Shown piece after piece: positions 1-10,782 of a stretch of DNA of 64,000 nucleotides. The stretch comes from CAWEYO01 sp963813315 (GTDB lineage: Bacteria; Pseudomonadota; Alphaproteobacteria; Rhizobiales; Rhizobiaceae). The first letter of the stretch is position 1. Each line of letters starts with the position of its first letter. Under the pieces are notes generated by a model. That model saw only the letters and a program-made list of their open reading frames with translations. It was not told the origin of the DNA and made no database searches. Location: positions 1 to 64,000 of the forward strand of contig CAWEYO010000004.1 of assembly GCA_963813315.1 (NCBI GenBank), given 5' to 3'. Position numbers and translations under genes: made by a program.

Positions 1-1
1 G

Positions 2-652
2 CCCATCGGCACAACAGTTCTCATCCCGGAATTCGGCGGCCTCGTCGGCACTGCGCACACGGCTCTGCTGAACGACCCGCTCCCCGAGCGGGTGAAAAAG
101 ATGGAAGTGACCGAGGACGGCATCCGATTCAACAGCAAGATCATGCTGCCCTACGAACCCTTCCTTGGCACGCTTGGTGTCAGCCCCGAAATCGAGGCGG
201 TCACGTCACTTCAGCCGGACTACTGGGGCGGCAACATGGATCTGCCGGACGTCGGGCCCGGCGCCATCGTGTATTTCCCGGTCCATCACGAGGACGCCTA
301 TCTCTATCTAGGCGACTGCCATGCGACGCAGGGCGATGGCGAACTCTGCGGAGTCGCGGTGGAAATGGCTTCGACCACCACGATCCAGGTCGACTTGATA
401 AAGGAATGGCCGATCGCTTGGCCGCGGCTGGAGAACGAACAGAGCATCATGACCATCGGATCCGGCCGTCCGATGGAGGACGCCGCGCGCATCGCCTACC
501 GCGAACTCGTCCGCTGGATGGTCGAGAGCTACGGCTGGGAGAAGTACGAGGCTTATTTCTTTCTGACGCAGGCAGGCCGCGTTCGTCTCGGCAACATGGT
601 CGACCCGAAATATACTTTGGGAGCGTCCGTGTTGAAGGCCTATCTTGCATAG
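2..652 (+). CDS. Acetamidase/formamidase family protein, C-terminal part
   Basis: The reading frame is open from the left window edge, so the true start lies outside. The visible 216 residues fit the C-terminal half of the FmdA/AmdA family, zinc- or metal-dependent cytoplasmic enzymes that hydrolyse formamide or short amides to the acid and ammonia. Family-like stretches are the GNMD(L/V) segment, the 'HxxDAYLYLGDCHATQGDGE' type motif around the middle (His/Asp-rich, typical of the metal site) and the late 'YEAYFFLTQAGRVRLGNMVDP' region. It converges on the sugar-transport ATPase gene downstream. Substrate cannot be told from sequence. Confidence 0.85.
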   Translation, partial: PIGTTVLIPEFGGLVGTAHTALLNDPLPERVKKMEVTEDGIRFNSKIMLPYEPFLGTLGVSPEIEAVTSLQPDYWGGNMDLPDVGPGAIVYFPVHHEDAYLYLGDCHATQGDGELCGVAVEMASTTTIQVDLIKEWPIAWPRLENEQSIMTIGSGRPMEDAARIAYRELVRWMVESYGWEKYEAYFFLTQAGRVRLGNMVDPKYTLGASVLKAYLA

Positions 653-753
653 GCAGCTGATCGCCGGCCTGAGCCGACGGCAGCTGCCGAGCTGGACGCA
701 CCTGCTCCCGCGGACCTGCCGGGAGGCGGATTGAGCATGGACGGGACAGCCTC

Positions 754-1852
754 TCACGAAAGGGCAACGCCGCTCTTCGGATCGAACAGATGGATGTGCT
801 TGGCATCCGCCATGATCCTGAGCGGCGAACCGGCCTTGGGCTTTGATGCAGCCGAAACCCGGCAAACGATCTCGGCCTCTCCGATCCGGCTGACGACGAG
901 CGTATCGGCGCCGAGGGGTTCGGAGAGCTCGACCTTGAGGTCGATCGGCACCAGCCCATCTCGACCGTGCTCCGTCCAGAGTATCGGTGAGGTGCTCGGG
1001 GCGAATGCCGATGACGATTTCCTGACCGGTCTGCGCATTGTCCCGATTGCGGATCGGCAATCTTATCCCCGGCGCGCCGGTCGGAATTGCGAACAGCTCG
1101 CCGTTTTCCAGCAGGAGCCTTCCGGCCAGGAAGTTCATCTTCGGCGAGCCGATGAACCCGGCGACAAAGCGATTGGCGGGCGTGGCATAGAGCTGCTCCG
1201 GCGTGCCCACCTGCTCGATGATGCCGCTGCGAAGGGCGACGATGCGGTCGGCCAGCGTCATCGCCTCGGTTTGGTCGTGGGTGACATAGACGCTGGTCGC
1301 CCGGAAATTCATGTGCAGTCTCTTGATCTGCGTGCGCATCTCGACGCGCAGCTGAGCATCGAGATTGGAGAGAGGCTCGTCAAAGAGGAAGAGCCGGGGC
1401 TCGCGCGCGATCGCGCGACCGATCGCCACGCGCTGACGTTGTCCGCCCGAAAGCTCCTTCGGCTTGCGATCGAGCAGTCCCTCGATCTGCAGGATCGCGG
1501 CCGTGCGCTCGACGGCGGCTTTGATCGCGGCTCGCGCTGTTCCTCGCATCTTCAACCCGAAGCCAAGGTTCTGGCGCACCGACATGTGCGGATAGAGAGC
1601 ATAGTCCTGGAACACCATCGCGATGTCCCGCTCGCGCGGCGGCGTGTCGTTCACGACTTCGCCGTCAATGAGAATCTCGCCGCCGGTGACCGTTTCCAGG
1701 CCTGCGATCATTCTGAGAATCGTGCTCTTGCCGCAGCCTGAAGGCCCGACAAGCACCACGAACTCGCCGTCGCCGATCTCGAAGTTGATGCCGTGCACGG
1801 CCTGGAACTCGCCGTATCGCTTGAAGAGGTCCTTCACCACGACATGCGCCAT
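754..1852 (-). pseudogene. Sugar ABC transporter ATP-binding protein (MalK/UgpC type), one frameshift
   Basis: Nucleotide-binding subunit of a CUT1-type carbohydrate importer. The N-terminal frame shows Walker A GPSGCGKST (residues 36-44), Q-loop FQDYALYP, signature LSGGQ (134-138), Walker B LFLFDEP (154-160) and the VTHDQTEA switch, then the start of the C-terminal TOBE domain (IGIRPEHL). The frame then breaks: the end of the regulatory domain (PIDLKVELSEPLGADTLV to the stop) continues in another frame, with the switch near 960-990. Restored length would be about 366 residues, normal for MalK. It is the last gene of the mannosidase operon. Either a recent pseudogene or a base-call error. Confidence 0.85.
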
Positions 1853-1888
1853 CCGAAATCCTCCGGTTCAAGCCTCGACGCCTTCCGC

Positions 1889-4800
1889 CTAGGACTTCTT
1901 CCTCTCGATGCGCCAGCTGTGGATCTGAAAGGGTAGAAACGCCAGGTTGGCGCGGCCGGATCGATCCTCGAGGAGGTTGACCTCGTCGCCGAGCTTCCAG
2001 CCCTCGGCCAGCGACAGCCCGATCTTGCCGCGCGCGCCGGCCGGCTCGTAGGTCCTCAGGATCAACGCGCTTCCGTCCTCGGCCGGCTTGAAGCCGGCAA
2101 GGCCGAGCGACAGGCCTTCGATCGCAGCGGCAACCCAGGTCGACGCCGTGTCGGCCTTCACGGGGCGTGCAAGAAGAGGCTGGTTCAGGTCTTCCGCTTC
2201 CGCCAGCACGCCTCCGCTCAGCCAGTCCCCCTGGTGCGGAAAGAGAGCGTAAGTGAAGCTCTGCCTGCCCTCGTCGGCCAGCGGGTCGGGATAGACCGGC
2301 GAGCGCAGCAGGCTGAGGCCGAGCTCGTTGTGGAGGGCATGATGCCCGTATTTGCCGTCGTTCAGGAGGGCAACGCCGTAGCCGTGCTCGGAGAGGTCGA
2401 CGAAGCGATGCGCGGCGACCTCGAAGCGCGCTTCTTCCCAGGAAGTATTCCGATGCGTCGGCCGCCGGATGACCCCAGCTGCGCATTCGAAGGTCGCATG
2501 GTCGGAGCGAATGGCGAGCGGGAATCTTGCCTTCAGCAGAATCCGGCGCTGGCGCCATTCGATGTCGGTCCTGAACTCGAGCCGCGCCGAGTTCGCCCAG
2601 AGGCGGACGGTCTGCACGATCTTGCTGCTCTTGAAGCGGCGGGCAATCCGGATTGCTGCGCGGTGCGGGCCGTTCTCGACGACCTCGATCCTGCTCGCAG
2701 TGATTTCCTCGCCGCTGCGCATGTAGTCGTCTTCGATGTCCCAGGCATCCCAGTTTCGCGGCTTGTCGCGATACGCCCAAAGCTGGTTGGCACGATCCGC
2801 GAGGATCTCCCGGCGCGCCCGCTTGTCGAAGAAGCTTGTGAGCGTGCCGTCCTGCGCCGATTTCGGCGCGCACGAACGCATTCTCCAGCCGGCGCTCCTG
2901 CGCCGATGCGGACTGCGATCGTTGGCGTCGTCGAGGATCACCGAGGCAGAGAGTCCGGGCACGGAAGCGTCACCCGCGAAGACGCTCCCCCCTTCGACCC
3001 GCTGGCCATTCGGGAGGGCTTGTGGCGAGGCAAGACGCAGCGGGCGCGGCGAAAGGTCCGGATTGACAACGAGGATGCCGGTTTTCCCGCCCGACGCGGC
3101 AAGCTTTCCGGCGATCGCGTCAAGCTGTTCGTCTTGAATCTTGAGCCCCGCGGAAACGACCTCCGCCAGCTCGGTTTCCGCCTCTTGATACACCTCGCGG
3201 ATGCTGGAGCCGGGCAGGATGTCGTGGAATTCGTTGCGGAGCACCACGCGCCAGTGCGGCTCGAGTGAAGGCGCCATCGCCGCGCCGAGCAACGTCGCCA
3301 TGCTTGACAGCGTCTCGGCAGTGATCAGCGCGCGCTCGGCACGGCGATGAAGATACTTCGCACGACCCTGTGTCGTCAGCGTGCCGCGGTGAAGCTCGAG
3401 ATACATCTCGCCGACCCAGACCGGCAGATCGGGATTGTTCCGCACCTTCGCGTAGACGGATTTGTACCACTCCGCGACGTTGACCGAGCGAAGCTTCGGC
3501 ACGACGGGGAAATTGTCGAGCTGACGCTTGCCGTTCGATCATCTCCTCGGTCGGACCGCCGCCGCCGTCGCCATAGCCGAAGGCCAGCAGGCTTTCCGGA
3601 TGGAGGTACTTTCCGCGGAAATTCCGCCACGTCTCGAGGATCGCGCGCGGACCGATCTCGGCGTTGTAGCCGCCGACCGGGTTGTTGAAGGTGTGCGCAA
3701 GGACGCGGCTGCCGTCGAGGCCCTCCCACCAGAACAGGTCGAACGGCATCTTGTTGGTTTCCGACCAGTTCACCTTGATCGTGAAGAAGTGCTCGATGCC
3801 GGCGAGCCGCAACAGCTGCGGCAGGGCCGGCGAGAAGCCGAAGCAGTCGGGCAGCCAGCAGACGGTATGGCGGCTGCCGAACAGCCTTTCGAAATAGCGC
3901 TGGCCGTAGAGCAGCTGCCGCACAAGCAACTCCGCCGTCGGCATGTTGGTGTCGGGCTCGACCCACATCGCGCCGATCGGCTCCCATTGCCCGGTGGCAA
4001 CCTTCTTCTTGATCTCCGCGATGAGCTTCGGATCGTCCTCCTCGAGAAAGGCGTAGAGCTGGGCGGTCGAGGCGTTGAAGCGGAAGTCCGGATGGCGATC
4101 CATCAACCGGATCATCGTGTGGAACGTGCGGTTGGCTTTCCGCCGCGTCTCCGCCAGCGGCCACAGCCAGGCAAGGTCGATATGGGCATGACCGGTCAAT
4201 GCCAGCGAGCCGTTCTGCGGATAGCGCCGGCGCAGCCGTTTGAGCGCGGCAACCAGGGCGTCGCGCGCCGCCGCAACGGATTTCCTCTGGGCAGCCGTCG
4301 AGGCCTGCGGGCGATCGGCGAAAGGTCCTTCGGCAGCTCCCAGATCGCCTGCTGTTCGCGCGTCGAGGCGACGCGGGCGATGTAGTCCGGCGTTTCCGTG
4401 GGCCATTCAAGCTGCGCAAACGCGTCTTCCCCCGCCGAAAGCAGCGGCGGCACCGCTTCATGGTCGCCAAGGACTTCGACCGTTTCGATCAGCTGCTGGA
4501 GATAGAGGACGAGGTCGGAGAGTTCGTCCTCGATCAGAACCACCCGCGATCGTTCCAGCCGGGCGGCGCGGTTCGGCACGCCGAACGGCAACCGGGCGAC
4601 CGCCTCCGCCGTCGATCGTGAAGCGGCGGGACTTCAGCGGGAAACGTTGGTGGTTGGGATCGAGCCCGAACGCTTCCTCGGACCGATCGGAGTAGTTGAT
4701 GCGCACAAGGCCTTCGCCGCCGAGATCGAGGTCGAGCCGCGTACGCTCGAGCGGCCATTTCGACGGCACCTCGACCTGCGGATGTTGAAGCCTGGCGACA

Positions 4801-4952
4801 CCTTCACGCGTCGGCCAGGGCTCGCCGACCGCCCAGGGTGCTCCGTTGAACGTCCAGCGATCGAGCGGAACCGCATCGATGACGATCCATTGCTGAAGCT
4901 CGATCAGGCGCTTCTTCAGCCGTGCGACGCGTTGTTCGGAAGTGAGTGCCAT
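1889..4952 (-). pseudogene. Glycoside hydrolase family 38 alpha-mannosidase, multiple frameshifts
   Basis: Recognisable along its whole length (about 1,020 residues if repaired, normal for class II alpha-mannosidases) but spread over several frames. Key GH38 motifs are present: AHIDLAWLWPL (metal His/Asp), WLPDCFGFS (nucleophile Asp), FGYGDGGGGPT and NEFHDILPGSSI. Frame changes occur near 4,460-4,590, 4,340, 3,520 and as a compensating pair around 2,860-2,930. The enzyme would release mannose from alpha-mannosides in the cytoplasm after import. It starts 10 bases after the stop of the second GH38 gene and is followed by the transporter ATPase gene, so it belongs to the same operon. Confidence 0.85.
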
Positions 4953-4961
4953 TCGATCTTC

Positions 4962-7293
4962 CTATCCGGAATAGTCGGTGCCCGGCCGCTTGAAGAGGCC
5001 GCCCGGTGCCGCCTGGCCCGGGTCCGAAACGAGTCCCTCGGCCACGTTGCGCAGCATGGCCGGTCCCCAAAGGCCGCGCGGCGGCACCGGTCCCCAGGCC
5101 GGGCGGTCCATGCCCTCATAGCGATCGAAGACGACGAGCGGCTGCGCCTGGCGGCGAACCGCAAGAGCAAGGTCGGCTTCCTTGAGGGTGCGAGCGAACC
5201 AGAGCTCGAAGCGAAAGCTATGTACGCCCTGGTCGGTGTGATGATCGCGGCCGGCATAGGTGACCGGCCGGCCTCCGCCCCACGCCATCTTCGGGCTGCG
5301 CAGCAGCGTTGGCTGCCAGAGCCGCCCGTTCACGCTGTGACTGTAGGCATCGTTCGTGACCAGTCCGATGTCGGTCTTGCCGACCGTAAGGCGCGACCAG
5401 CCCAGGAACGGCCACTCGGTCGGGCCGGAAGAACGCGCGATATGGCCGCCGGCGATGCCGTCGACCCAGCGCGAGGGCTGGTCGGCAAGGCGCACCGGCA
5501 TCTGCAGAAGCGTGAAGCGCTCGTCGAAATTGACGATGAGATCGATCTCGACGCGTGGCTCACCCTCGTAGAGGCTGACGGTCCACGTCACGCGCGAGTT
5601 GCGCAGCCGCGCGTCCATGCGAACCCGTCCGCGAAGCGGACCGCTTTCCTCCACCTGCCAGGCGCCGCCGCCGAGCCTCGCCTCGACCGCCTCGGCCCAG
5701 CGGTCGGTATGAAAGGTCCATGTGTCCGTGCTGTCATGTCGAAGATGCAGCCCGATGCCGCCGCGGCCGAGAAGGTTCACGCCTCGAAACGCGATCTGGG
5801 AAATGCCGCCCGCGCCGAGCGAGATCGCGAGAATGCCGTTCGAAAGCTGTCTCTTCGAGGCTGTGATCGCGTTTCGCGCCGGCCTGTTCCTTGGAGGCCG
5901 ATCGCTCCGCACCTGGAACTGGCGGGCGCCAGCGGCGGCGATCTCCGCCGGAAACAGGATTCTCGGAATGAGCTGGTTTGCTTCGGGCTGGATCTCCTGA
6001 AACCGCACGGGTTTTCCGCGCTCGTCGCGAGAGCCAGCGGCCGCGCCAGTCGTCGAAGTCGAGATAGGGCTCCGCCTCCACAAATCCGCGAAACGGCGCA
6101 TCGTGCGTGTTGATCGCAACGATCTGGTGCTCGTTCACGCGCGGCAGGACGCGGTAGGACCAACGCCGCGTCACCTCGAACAGCACCTCTTCGGCGGCAA
6201 TTCGCGCACGCCCCTGCATGGCGCGCACCGAGCCCCAGGCGGACGGTATCGAGGTTCCCGTCAGGATGTCGTGGAACTCGGTGAACAGCAGATCGTCCCA
6301 GGCCCGCTCGATCCGGGCCAGCGAGCTTCGCCGCTCAGCCTCGTCGCTGGCAAAGGCAACTGCTGCATGCTCGGCCTGGTCGAGCAAGTGCTCGCCATGG
6401 CGCTGCGCGCTCTTGATGTCGTGCATCACGCTGTAGCAGCCGGGAAAGGTGTGCTGGAGTTCGACGGAGACACGCGGCAGCCGATCGCGCTTGTCGGCAA
6501 TCGCATCCATGAACGCCTGCGGCGTCGAGAAGATAAGCTCGTGACCCGCGAAGCTGTGGCGATGCGCGATGATCCACTCGATCATCGCCTTCGACGGACC
6601 GCCGCCGTGATTGCCGACGCCGTAGAAGCACATCGTGTGCCCGATCGCCGGGTCCGCGCTCTCGATCGCGATCTTCACCTGCCCGGTCAGCTCGGCGAAG
6701 TTGGCGACATAGCCGGGGCTTATCCGAAAGGCGATGACCTCCCCGCCTTTGACGCCGCGCCAGACGAAGGTGTTGGCCGGAAGCGGAACCTGGTGCTGCT
6801 CCGGCCGGCGAAACACGTAACCGGTATAGCCATGCGCAACGAGGATGTCCGGAAGGCTCGCGGTGTGGCCGAAGCTGTCAACGTTGTAGCCGATCGTCGG
6901 CGCGATCCCGAACCGGTCGCGGAAATAACGCTGCCCATGCGCGATCTGGCGGTGAAGCCCGGCTTCGGTCGGCAGGTTCAGGTCAGGCTGCAGGAATTGG
7001 CCGCCGGTGATGTGCCATTGCCCGCGCTCGACATGCTTGCGGATGCGCTTGAACAGCTCGGGATGCAGCTTCTCCACCTGCTGGTAGAGCCAGGCCTCGC
7101 CGCGCGTGAAGATGAACTCCGGATATTCGTCGCACCGGTCGGCCGCCGCGCTCATTGTGGCCAGCGCTTCGTCGGCTCCAGCCTGCCAGGGCCACAGCCA
7201 GACCGGGTCGATGTGGGCGTTGCCGATCATGTGAACGCAGCATCGGAAATCCAATGACGCAAACTTACGAGCGGGTAGCAACGTCGCGATCAT
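4962..7293 (-). pseudogene. Second GH38-type alpha-mannosidase-like glycosidase, frameshifted
   Basis: A second, shorter GH38-like enzyme (about 777 residues if repaired). The N-terminal frame carries GNAHIDPVWLWPW, YNVDSFGHTA (probable nucleophile Asp), FYGVGNHGGGPSK and TEFHDILTGTSI; the C-terminal beta-sandwich domain (from about DERGKPVRFQ onward to the stop) is in another frame, switching near 6,030. The chosen ATG at 7293 overlaps the stop of the upstream permease gene (ATGA), indicating translational coupling. It differs strongly from the downstream GH38 gene, so the two probably cleave different linkages or different ends of the same glycan. Substrate is inferred from family only. Confidence 0.82.
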
Positions 7294-8134
7294 CCTTTCA
7301 CCGCCCCGGCCATCAGGGCGCCAATGATGAAGCGCTGGAGCAGCGAGGAAGACCACGACGGCGGGGACGATAGATAGGACGCTCGCCGCGGCAAGGAATT
7401 GCGTCGACGTGGTGCTGTAGGTGCCCTGGAAATTGAAGATGCCGACCGAAATCGGGAGAAGGTTCGGCCGGCTGAGCAGAATGAACGGGATGATGAACTG
7501 CGACCAGCCGAGAATCGCGTTCAGCACGAAGGCCGAGGTGAGTCCGGGCAGGCTCAGCGGCAGCACGACCCGCATGAAGGCGCCAAACCGCGTGCAGCCG
7601 TCGATCATCGCGGCGTCCTCGAGGCTTTGCGGGATGCCGTCCAAGAAACCTTTCAGCATCCAGGTGAAGAGTGGCGCGGCGATCGCGATATAGATCATCG
7701 AGGCGCCGAAGTGGCTTTCGGTGAGTCCGATCCTGTCCATGTAGCGGTAGAGCGGCACCATGATCACGAGCGGCGAGATCATCTGAAACGCCAGAAGCCC
7801 GATCATCCAGAATCTGTCGCGCCCGGAACCGGAAGCGCGAGAGCGCGTAGGCTGCCGGGGTCGCAAAGATCATGGCGCCGACCGCGCCGATCACGGCGAG
7901 CTTCAGTCCGTTCCAGAGGTATGTCGGAAACCGTGGATTCGCCAGCACGCTCACGTAGTTCTCGATCGTCGGATCGTGGGGGATCAGTCTGATCTCGCTG
8001 ATGAACATCTCGGCGCGTGTGCGTATGGACAGCGAAACAAGCCAGAGAAGCGGCCCGGCGAAAAAGAGAAAGATCAGAAGATAGGCCAGATAGGTCCCGG
8101 CATCGGCAAGCAACGTGCGGCGGGACAAGGTCAC
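7290..8134 (-). pseudogene. Sugar ABC transporter permease (MalG type), two frameshifts
   Basis: Inner-membrane subunit of the CUT1 importer. The start (GTG at 8134, reading VTLSRRTLL) lies just after the stop of the upstream permease. The N-terminal part is in one frame up to YALSRFRF; the central part (MIGLLAFQMISPLVIMVPLYR, and the EAA loop around SLEDAAMIDGCTRF) is in a second; the C-terminus QRFIIGALMAGAVKG is in the third. Breaks are near 7,830 and 7,345; at the latter a single missing base would restore the usual LLQRF..GAVKG ending. Repaired length about 281 residues, normal for MalG. Its stop overlaps the start of the mannosidase gene downstream. Confidence 0.85.
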
Positions 8135-8136
8135 GG

Positions 8137-9060
8137 TCAGCTCTCCTTCGGCAGCATGCGGACGTAGAGGAGGGTGAAGGCGATGCTGATCAGGAGCATC
8201 ATGACAGCCAAGACAGCGCCGTTCGAAAGGTCGAAGTTCCGGAACACCGTGTTGTATGCATAAAGCGCAAGTACCTCCGTCGCGCGGCCCGGCCCTCCTC
8301 CGGTCAGCGGCAGGATCAGATCGAAGGTATTGAGCGTGAATATGCTGATCAGGATAGTGTTCACCAGCAACACCGGGCTGAGCTGCGGCAACGTTATGTA
8401 GATAAACTGCTGCCGCGCAGTGGCGCCGTCGACTTCGGCCGCCTCGTAGAGACTTCTCGGAATGACGAGGAGCCCCGCATAAAGCAGGATCATGCTGAAG
8501 GCGGTGCCGCGCCAGACGTTCGCCAGCACCGCCGACCAGATGGCGATGTCGGGATCCGAAAGCCACGCGACCTGCGGCAAACCGACCGCCCTGAATGCTC
8601 CGTTCAGAAAGCCGTAGCTCGCCTCGTTGAACATGAGCTGCCAGACGATGCCGCTCGCTACGCCGGGCACGATCCACGAAGCGAGGATGACGATGCGAAG
8701 AAATGCAACGCCCCATAACCTTCGCCGCACGCCGCGGTGCAGCGCCATGGCGACCAGCAGCCCCAAAGTCAGCTGCAGCACGACGCTGGTGACGACGAAG
8801 ATGAAGGTCGTCCTGAGGATCTGAGGCAGATCGGGGTTTGCAACGACCGCCCGATAGCTCTGCAGCGTGTAGCTGTATTCGGGATTGAGCAGCGTGGCGT
8901 CGGTGAAGCTGAACCGCACGACGTCGATCGCCGGAAATAGATATGAGATGAAGAGGAGCAGGGTAAGCGGGAACAGCCAGGCGAGCGGCCGCTCCGCCAG
9001 ACGCCAAAGGCGCCGCTCCGCGGTTCGGTGGCGGCGCTCGACAGGCGCCGGTGAAGACAA
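8137..9060 (-). CDS. Sugar ABC transporter permease (MalF/UgpA type)
   Basis: Intact 307-residue inner-membrane permease with about six hydrophobic segments; the EAA loop that contacts the ATPase reads EAAEVDGATARQQFIYITLP near residues 200-220. The length fits the short MalF-like permeases of CUT1 systems. It lies between the binding-protein gene and the MalG-type gene in the order SBP-MalF-MalG-GH38-GH38-MalK, which indicates import of a mannose-containing oligosaccharide followed by cytoplasmic hydrolysis. It is one of only two intact genes of this operon; if the frameshifts elsewhere are real it no longer has a working partner. Confidence 0.9.
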   Translation of the reverse strand: MSSPAPVERRHRTAERRLWRLAERPLAWLFPLTLLLFISYLFPAIDVVRFSFTDATLLNPEYSYTLQSYRAVVANPDLPQILRTTFIFVVTSVVLQLTLGLLVAMALHRGVRRRLWGVAFLRIVILASWIVPGVASGIVWQLMFNEASYGFLNGAFRAVGLPQVAWLSDPDIAIWSAVLANVWRGTAFSMILLYAGLLVIPRSLYEAAEVDGATARQQFIYITLPQLSPVLLVNTILISIFTLNTFDLILPLTGGGPGRATEVLALYAYNTVFRNFDLSNGAVLAVMMLLISIAFTLLYVRMLPKES

Positions 9061-9121
9061 CTCTGGCTCATTCAGATCGGACGCAGTCAGGCGGGTGGCC
9101 GAGAGCCACTCGCCGGCTGGC

Positions 9122-10429
9122 TCAGAGTTTGGCGTAAGCGTCGTTGACGCGCGCCCAGGCGTCGTCGAGCGCCGCTTCCGGCTGCTTGGTGCCGGAGAGC
9201 ACCTCCCCCATCATGATCTGGATCTGGTTGGAGATTTCCGGATAGATCGGCACACCGGGGCGCGCCTGGCCGTGCACCAGGTATTCGTTCATCTTCCCGA
9301 AGAACGGATCCTTGAAAGCTTCAAGATTCTGGAAGAGCGTCTTGCGCGTCGGCAGCTGTCCCATCACCTCGTTGGCCGGTCCCATGTAGACCTCGCGCAC
9401 GAGATCCATGCAGAGCTTCACCTTCTCCGGGTCCTTGCTCAGTGCGGCAAGCGTCCAGCCACCGGTTCCAGTCGACCGCTGCTCGGGTGTCGGTCCGGGC
9501 AGCTCGGAGGCTTCCCATTTGGCGAACTGATCCGCCGGCATCGCCTCTTTGAGCTGGAAATGCTGCCAGTGACCGCCCTCGAACATTGCGGTCGTTCCGG
9601 CGATCGCCGCGGCATTGAAGTCGTCGTAGGTGACGATCGTTGCTACACGCTTCGGCGCAGCTCCGCTGTCGACCAGATCTTTGTAGAACTTGAGCGCCGT
9701 CAGCATCTTCTCGCGGTTCTCGCCTTCGCCGAAGATCGGCTTGCCGCTGTCGTCGACGAGTTTGCCGCCCTGACTCCAGAAATGCGCTAGCCAGTCGAAG
9801 GTAGTTCCCTCCCATCGGCCGCCGTTGAACAACAGTCCTTCTGCCGCTCCATTCTTGACGGCATCGAGCGCCGCGGTTTTGAGCTCCTCCCAAGTCTGAG
9901 GTGCATTCGGCACAAGGTCCTTGTTGCGGTAGAGCACGCGCAGATCGGTGTTCCACCACCAGGCGTAGATCTTGCCGTCCGGTCCGGTAATGCCTGCCTT
10001 GATGAAGGGGAACAGGTCGTCGATTTCGTCCTTGCTGAAATACTCGTCGATCGGGGCGAGCGCGCCCTGCTTGATGAAGAGGGCGAGTTGGAAAGAATCG
10101 ACAGCGGCGCAATCCGGGCCCCGCCCTGCCCGCGCCTGTTCCAACATCTTGGCATGTTCACTGCCGATATCCGGCGTGTAGTGCTCGATGTTGATCTGCC
10201 ACTCGGGATGTTTCTCGGCAAACTTCTGATAGAGTCTTGTAAAGCCCTCGGCTTGGCTTGGGGTTGAGCTGGCATTGGATTGATCTGCATTGACCCGGAA
10301 CGTCAAGGCGTTTGGTGCGTCGGCGCTGCCGATGCGATCGGCGGTCACTAGCTCCTGCGCGTTTGCCCCGCCGGCGAGGCCAATCATCATCGTCGAAGTC
10401 AGGAGGGCGATGAGGAAAGCTTTGGTCAT
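9122..10429 (-). CDS. Extracellular sugar-binding protein of ABC transporter (SBP family 1)
   Basis: 435-residue periplasmic binding protein. The ATG at 10429 is chosen over an upstream one because it follows a GGGAG ribosome-binding site and begins a clear signal peptide (MTKAFLIALL..., cleavage likely after GGANA). The mature part has the family 1 layout: FAEKHPEWQINIEHY, ALFIKQGALAPIDEYF, WWWNTDLRVLYRNKDL, and FNAAAIAGTTAMFEGGHW. It is the first gene of the mannosidase operon and should deliver the sugar to the two permeases. The carbohydrate is inferred (alpha-mannoside) from the two downstream GH38 genes only. Confidence 0.9.
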   Translation of the reverse strand: MTKAFLIALLTSTMMIGLAGGANAQELVTADRIGSADAPNALTFRVNADQSNASSTPSQAEGFTRLYQKFAEKHPEWQINIEHYTPDIGSEHAKMLEQARAGRGPDCAAVDSFQLALFIKQGALAPIDEYFSKDEIDDLFPFIKAGITGPDGKIYAWWWNTDLRVLYRNKDLVPNAPQTWEELKTAALDAVKNGAAEGLLFNGGRWEGTTFDWLAHFWSQGGKLVDDSGKPIFGEGENREKMLTALKFYKDLVDSGAAPKRVATIVTYDDFNAAAIAGTTAMFEGGHWQHFQLKEAMPADQFAKWEASELPGPTPEQRSTGTGGWTLAALSKDPEKVKLCMDLVREVYMGPANEVMGQLPTRKTLFQNLEAFKDPFFGKMNEYLVHGQARPGVPIYPEISNQIQIMMGEVLSGTKQPEAALDDAWARVNDAYAKL

Positions 10430-10782
10430 GTTTCTCTCCCTGGCAATCTTGCCCGCTCGCCCGCTTACATCGTAGCGCCAAACCCACGGAAGGTCGATTG
10501 AGAGATAGTGATCGGACACCTGTCAGCACCGGCGCCTCGTGAGGGCGCGTGCGGATGACGCAGCGTTTGCGACGAAGTCGTGCGTAGCCGAGCCAGGGCA
10601 CTCTCGAGAAGCTTCAAAGCTGATCACAGGTGACGTCTAGTCCGAAGGTCCTACTGCGTTCTAACGACCGCAACGGTCAAAGACGGACTTTTGCGAATGT
10701 CAGCTTTGCGCCGGTGAAGAAGTCTGCGACGAATCCGGCGCTGCTTCGATGATCGCGAGGTGTCGCGCGGGACCGGTTTTCC
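10430..10782. other. Intergenic region upstream of the sugar operon
   Basis: No convincing gene. It separates the binding-protein start from the IS element and must contain the promoter of the minus-strand operon, but no promoter pair stands out. The left end of the IS probably lies in the second half of this gap; I could not match terminal inverted repeats by eye. Confidence 0.4.

Noticed and set aside
731..1741. Plus-strand open frame of 336 residues over the ATPase gene
   Set aside because: Antisense to well-supported ABC motifs; no ribosome-binding site or recognisable domain.
4647..6113. Long plus-strand open frame (488 residues) over the mannosidase genes
   Set aside because: It is the antisense shadow of GC-rich GH38 coding sequence; composition is Arg/Ala/His-heavy with no domain, and the opposite strand has clear GH38 motifs.
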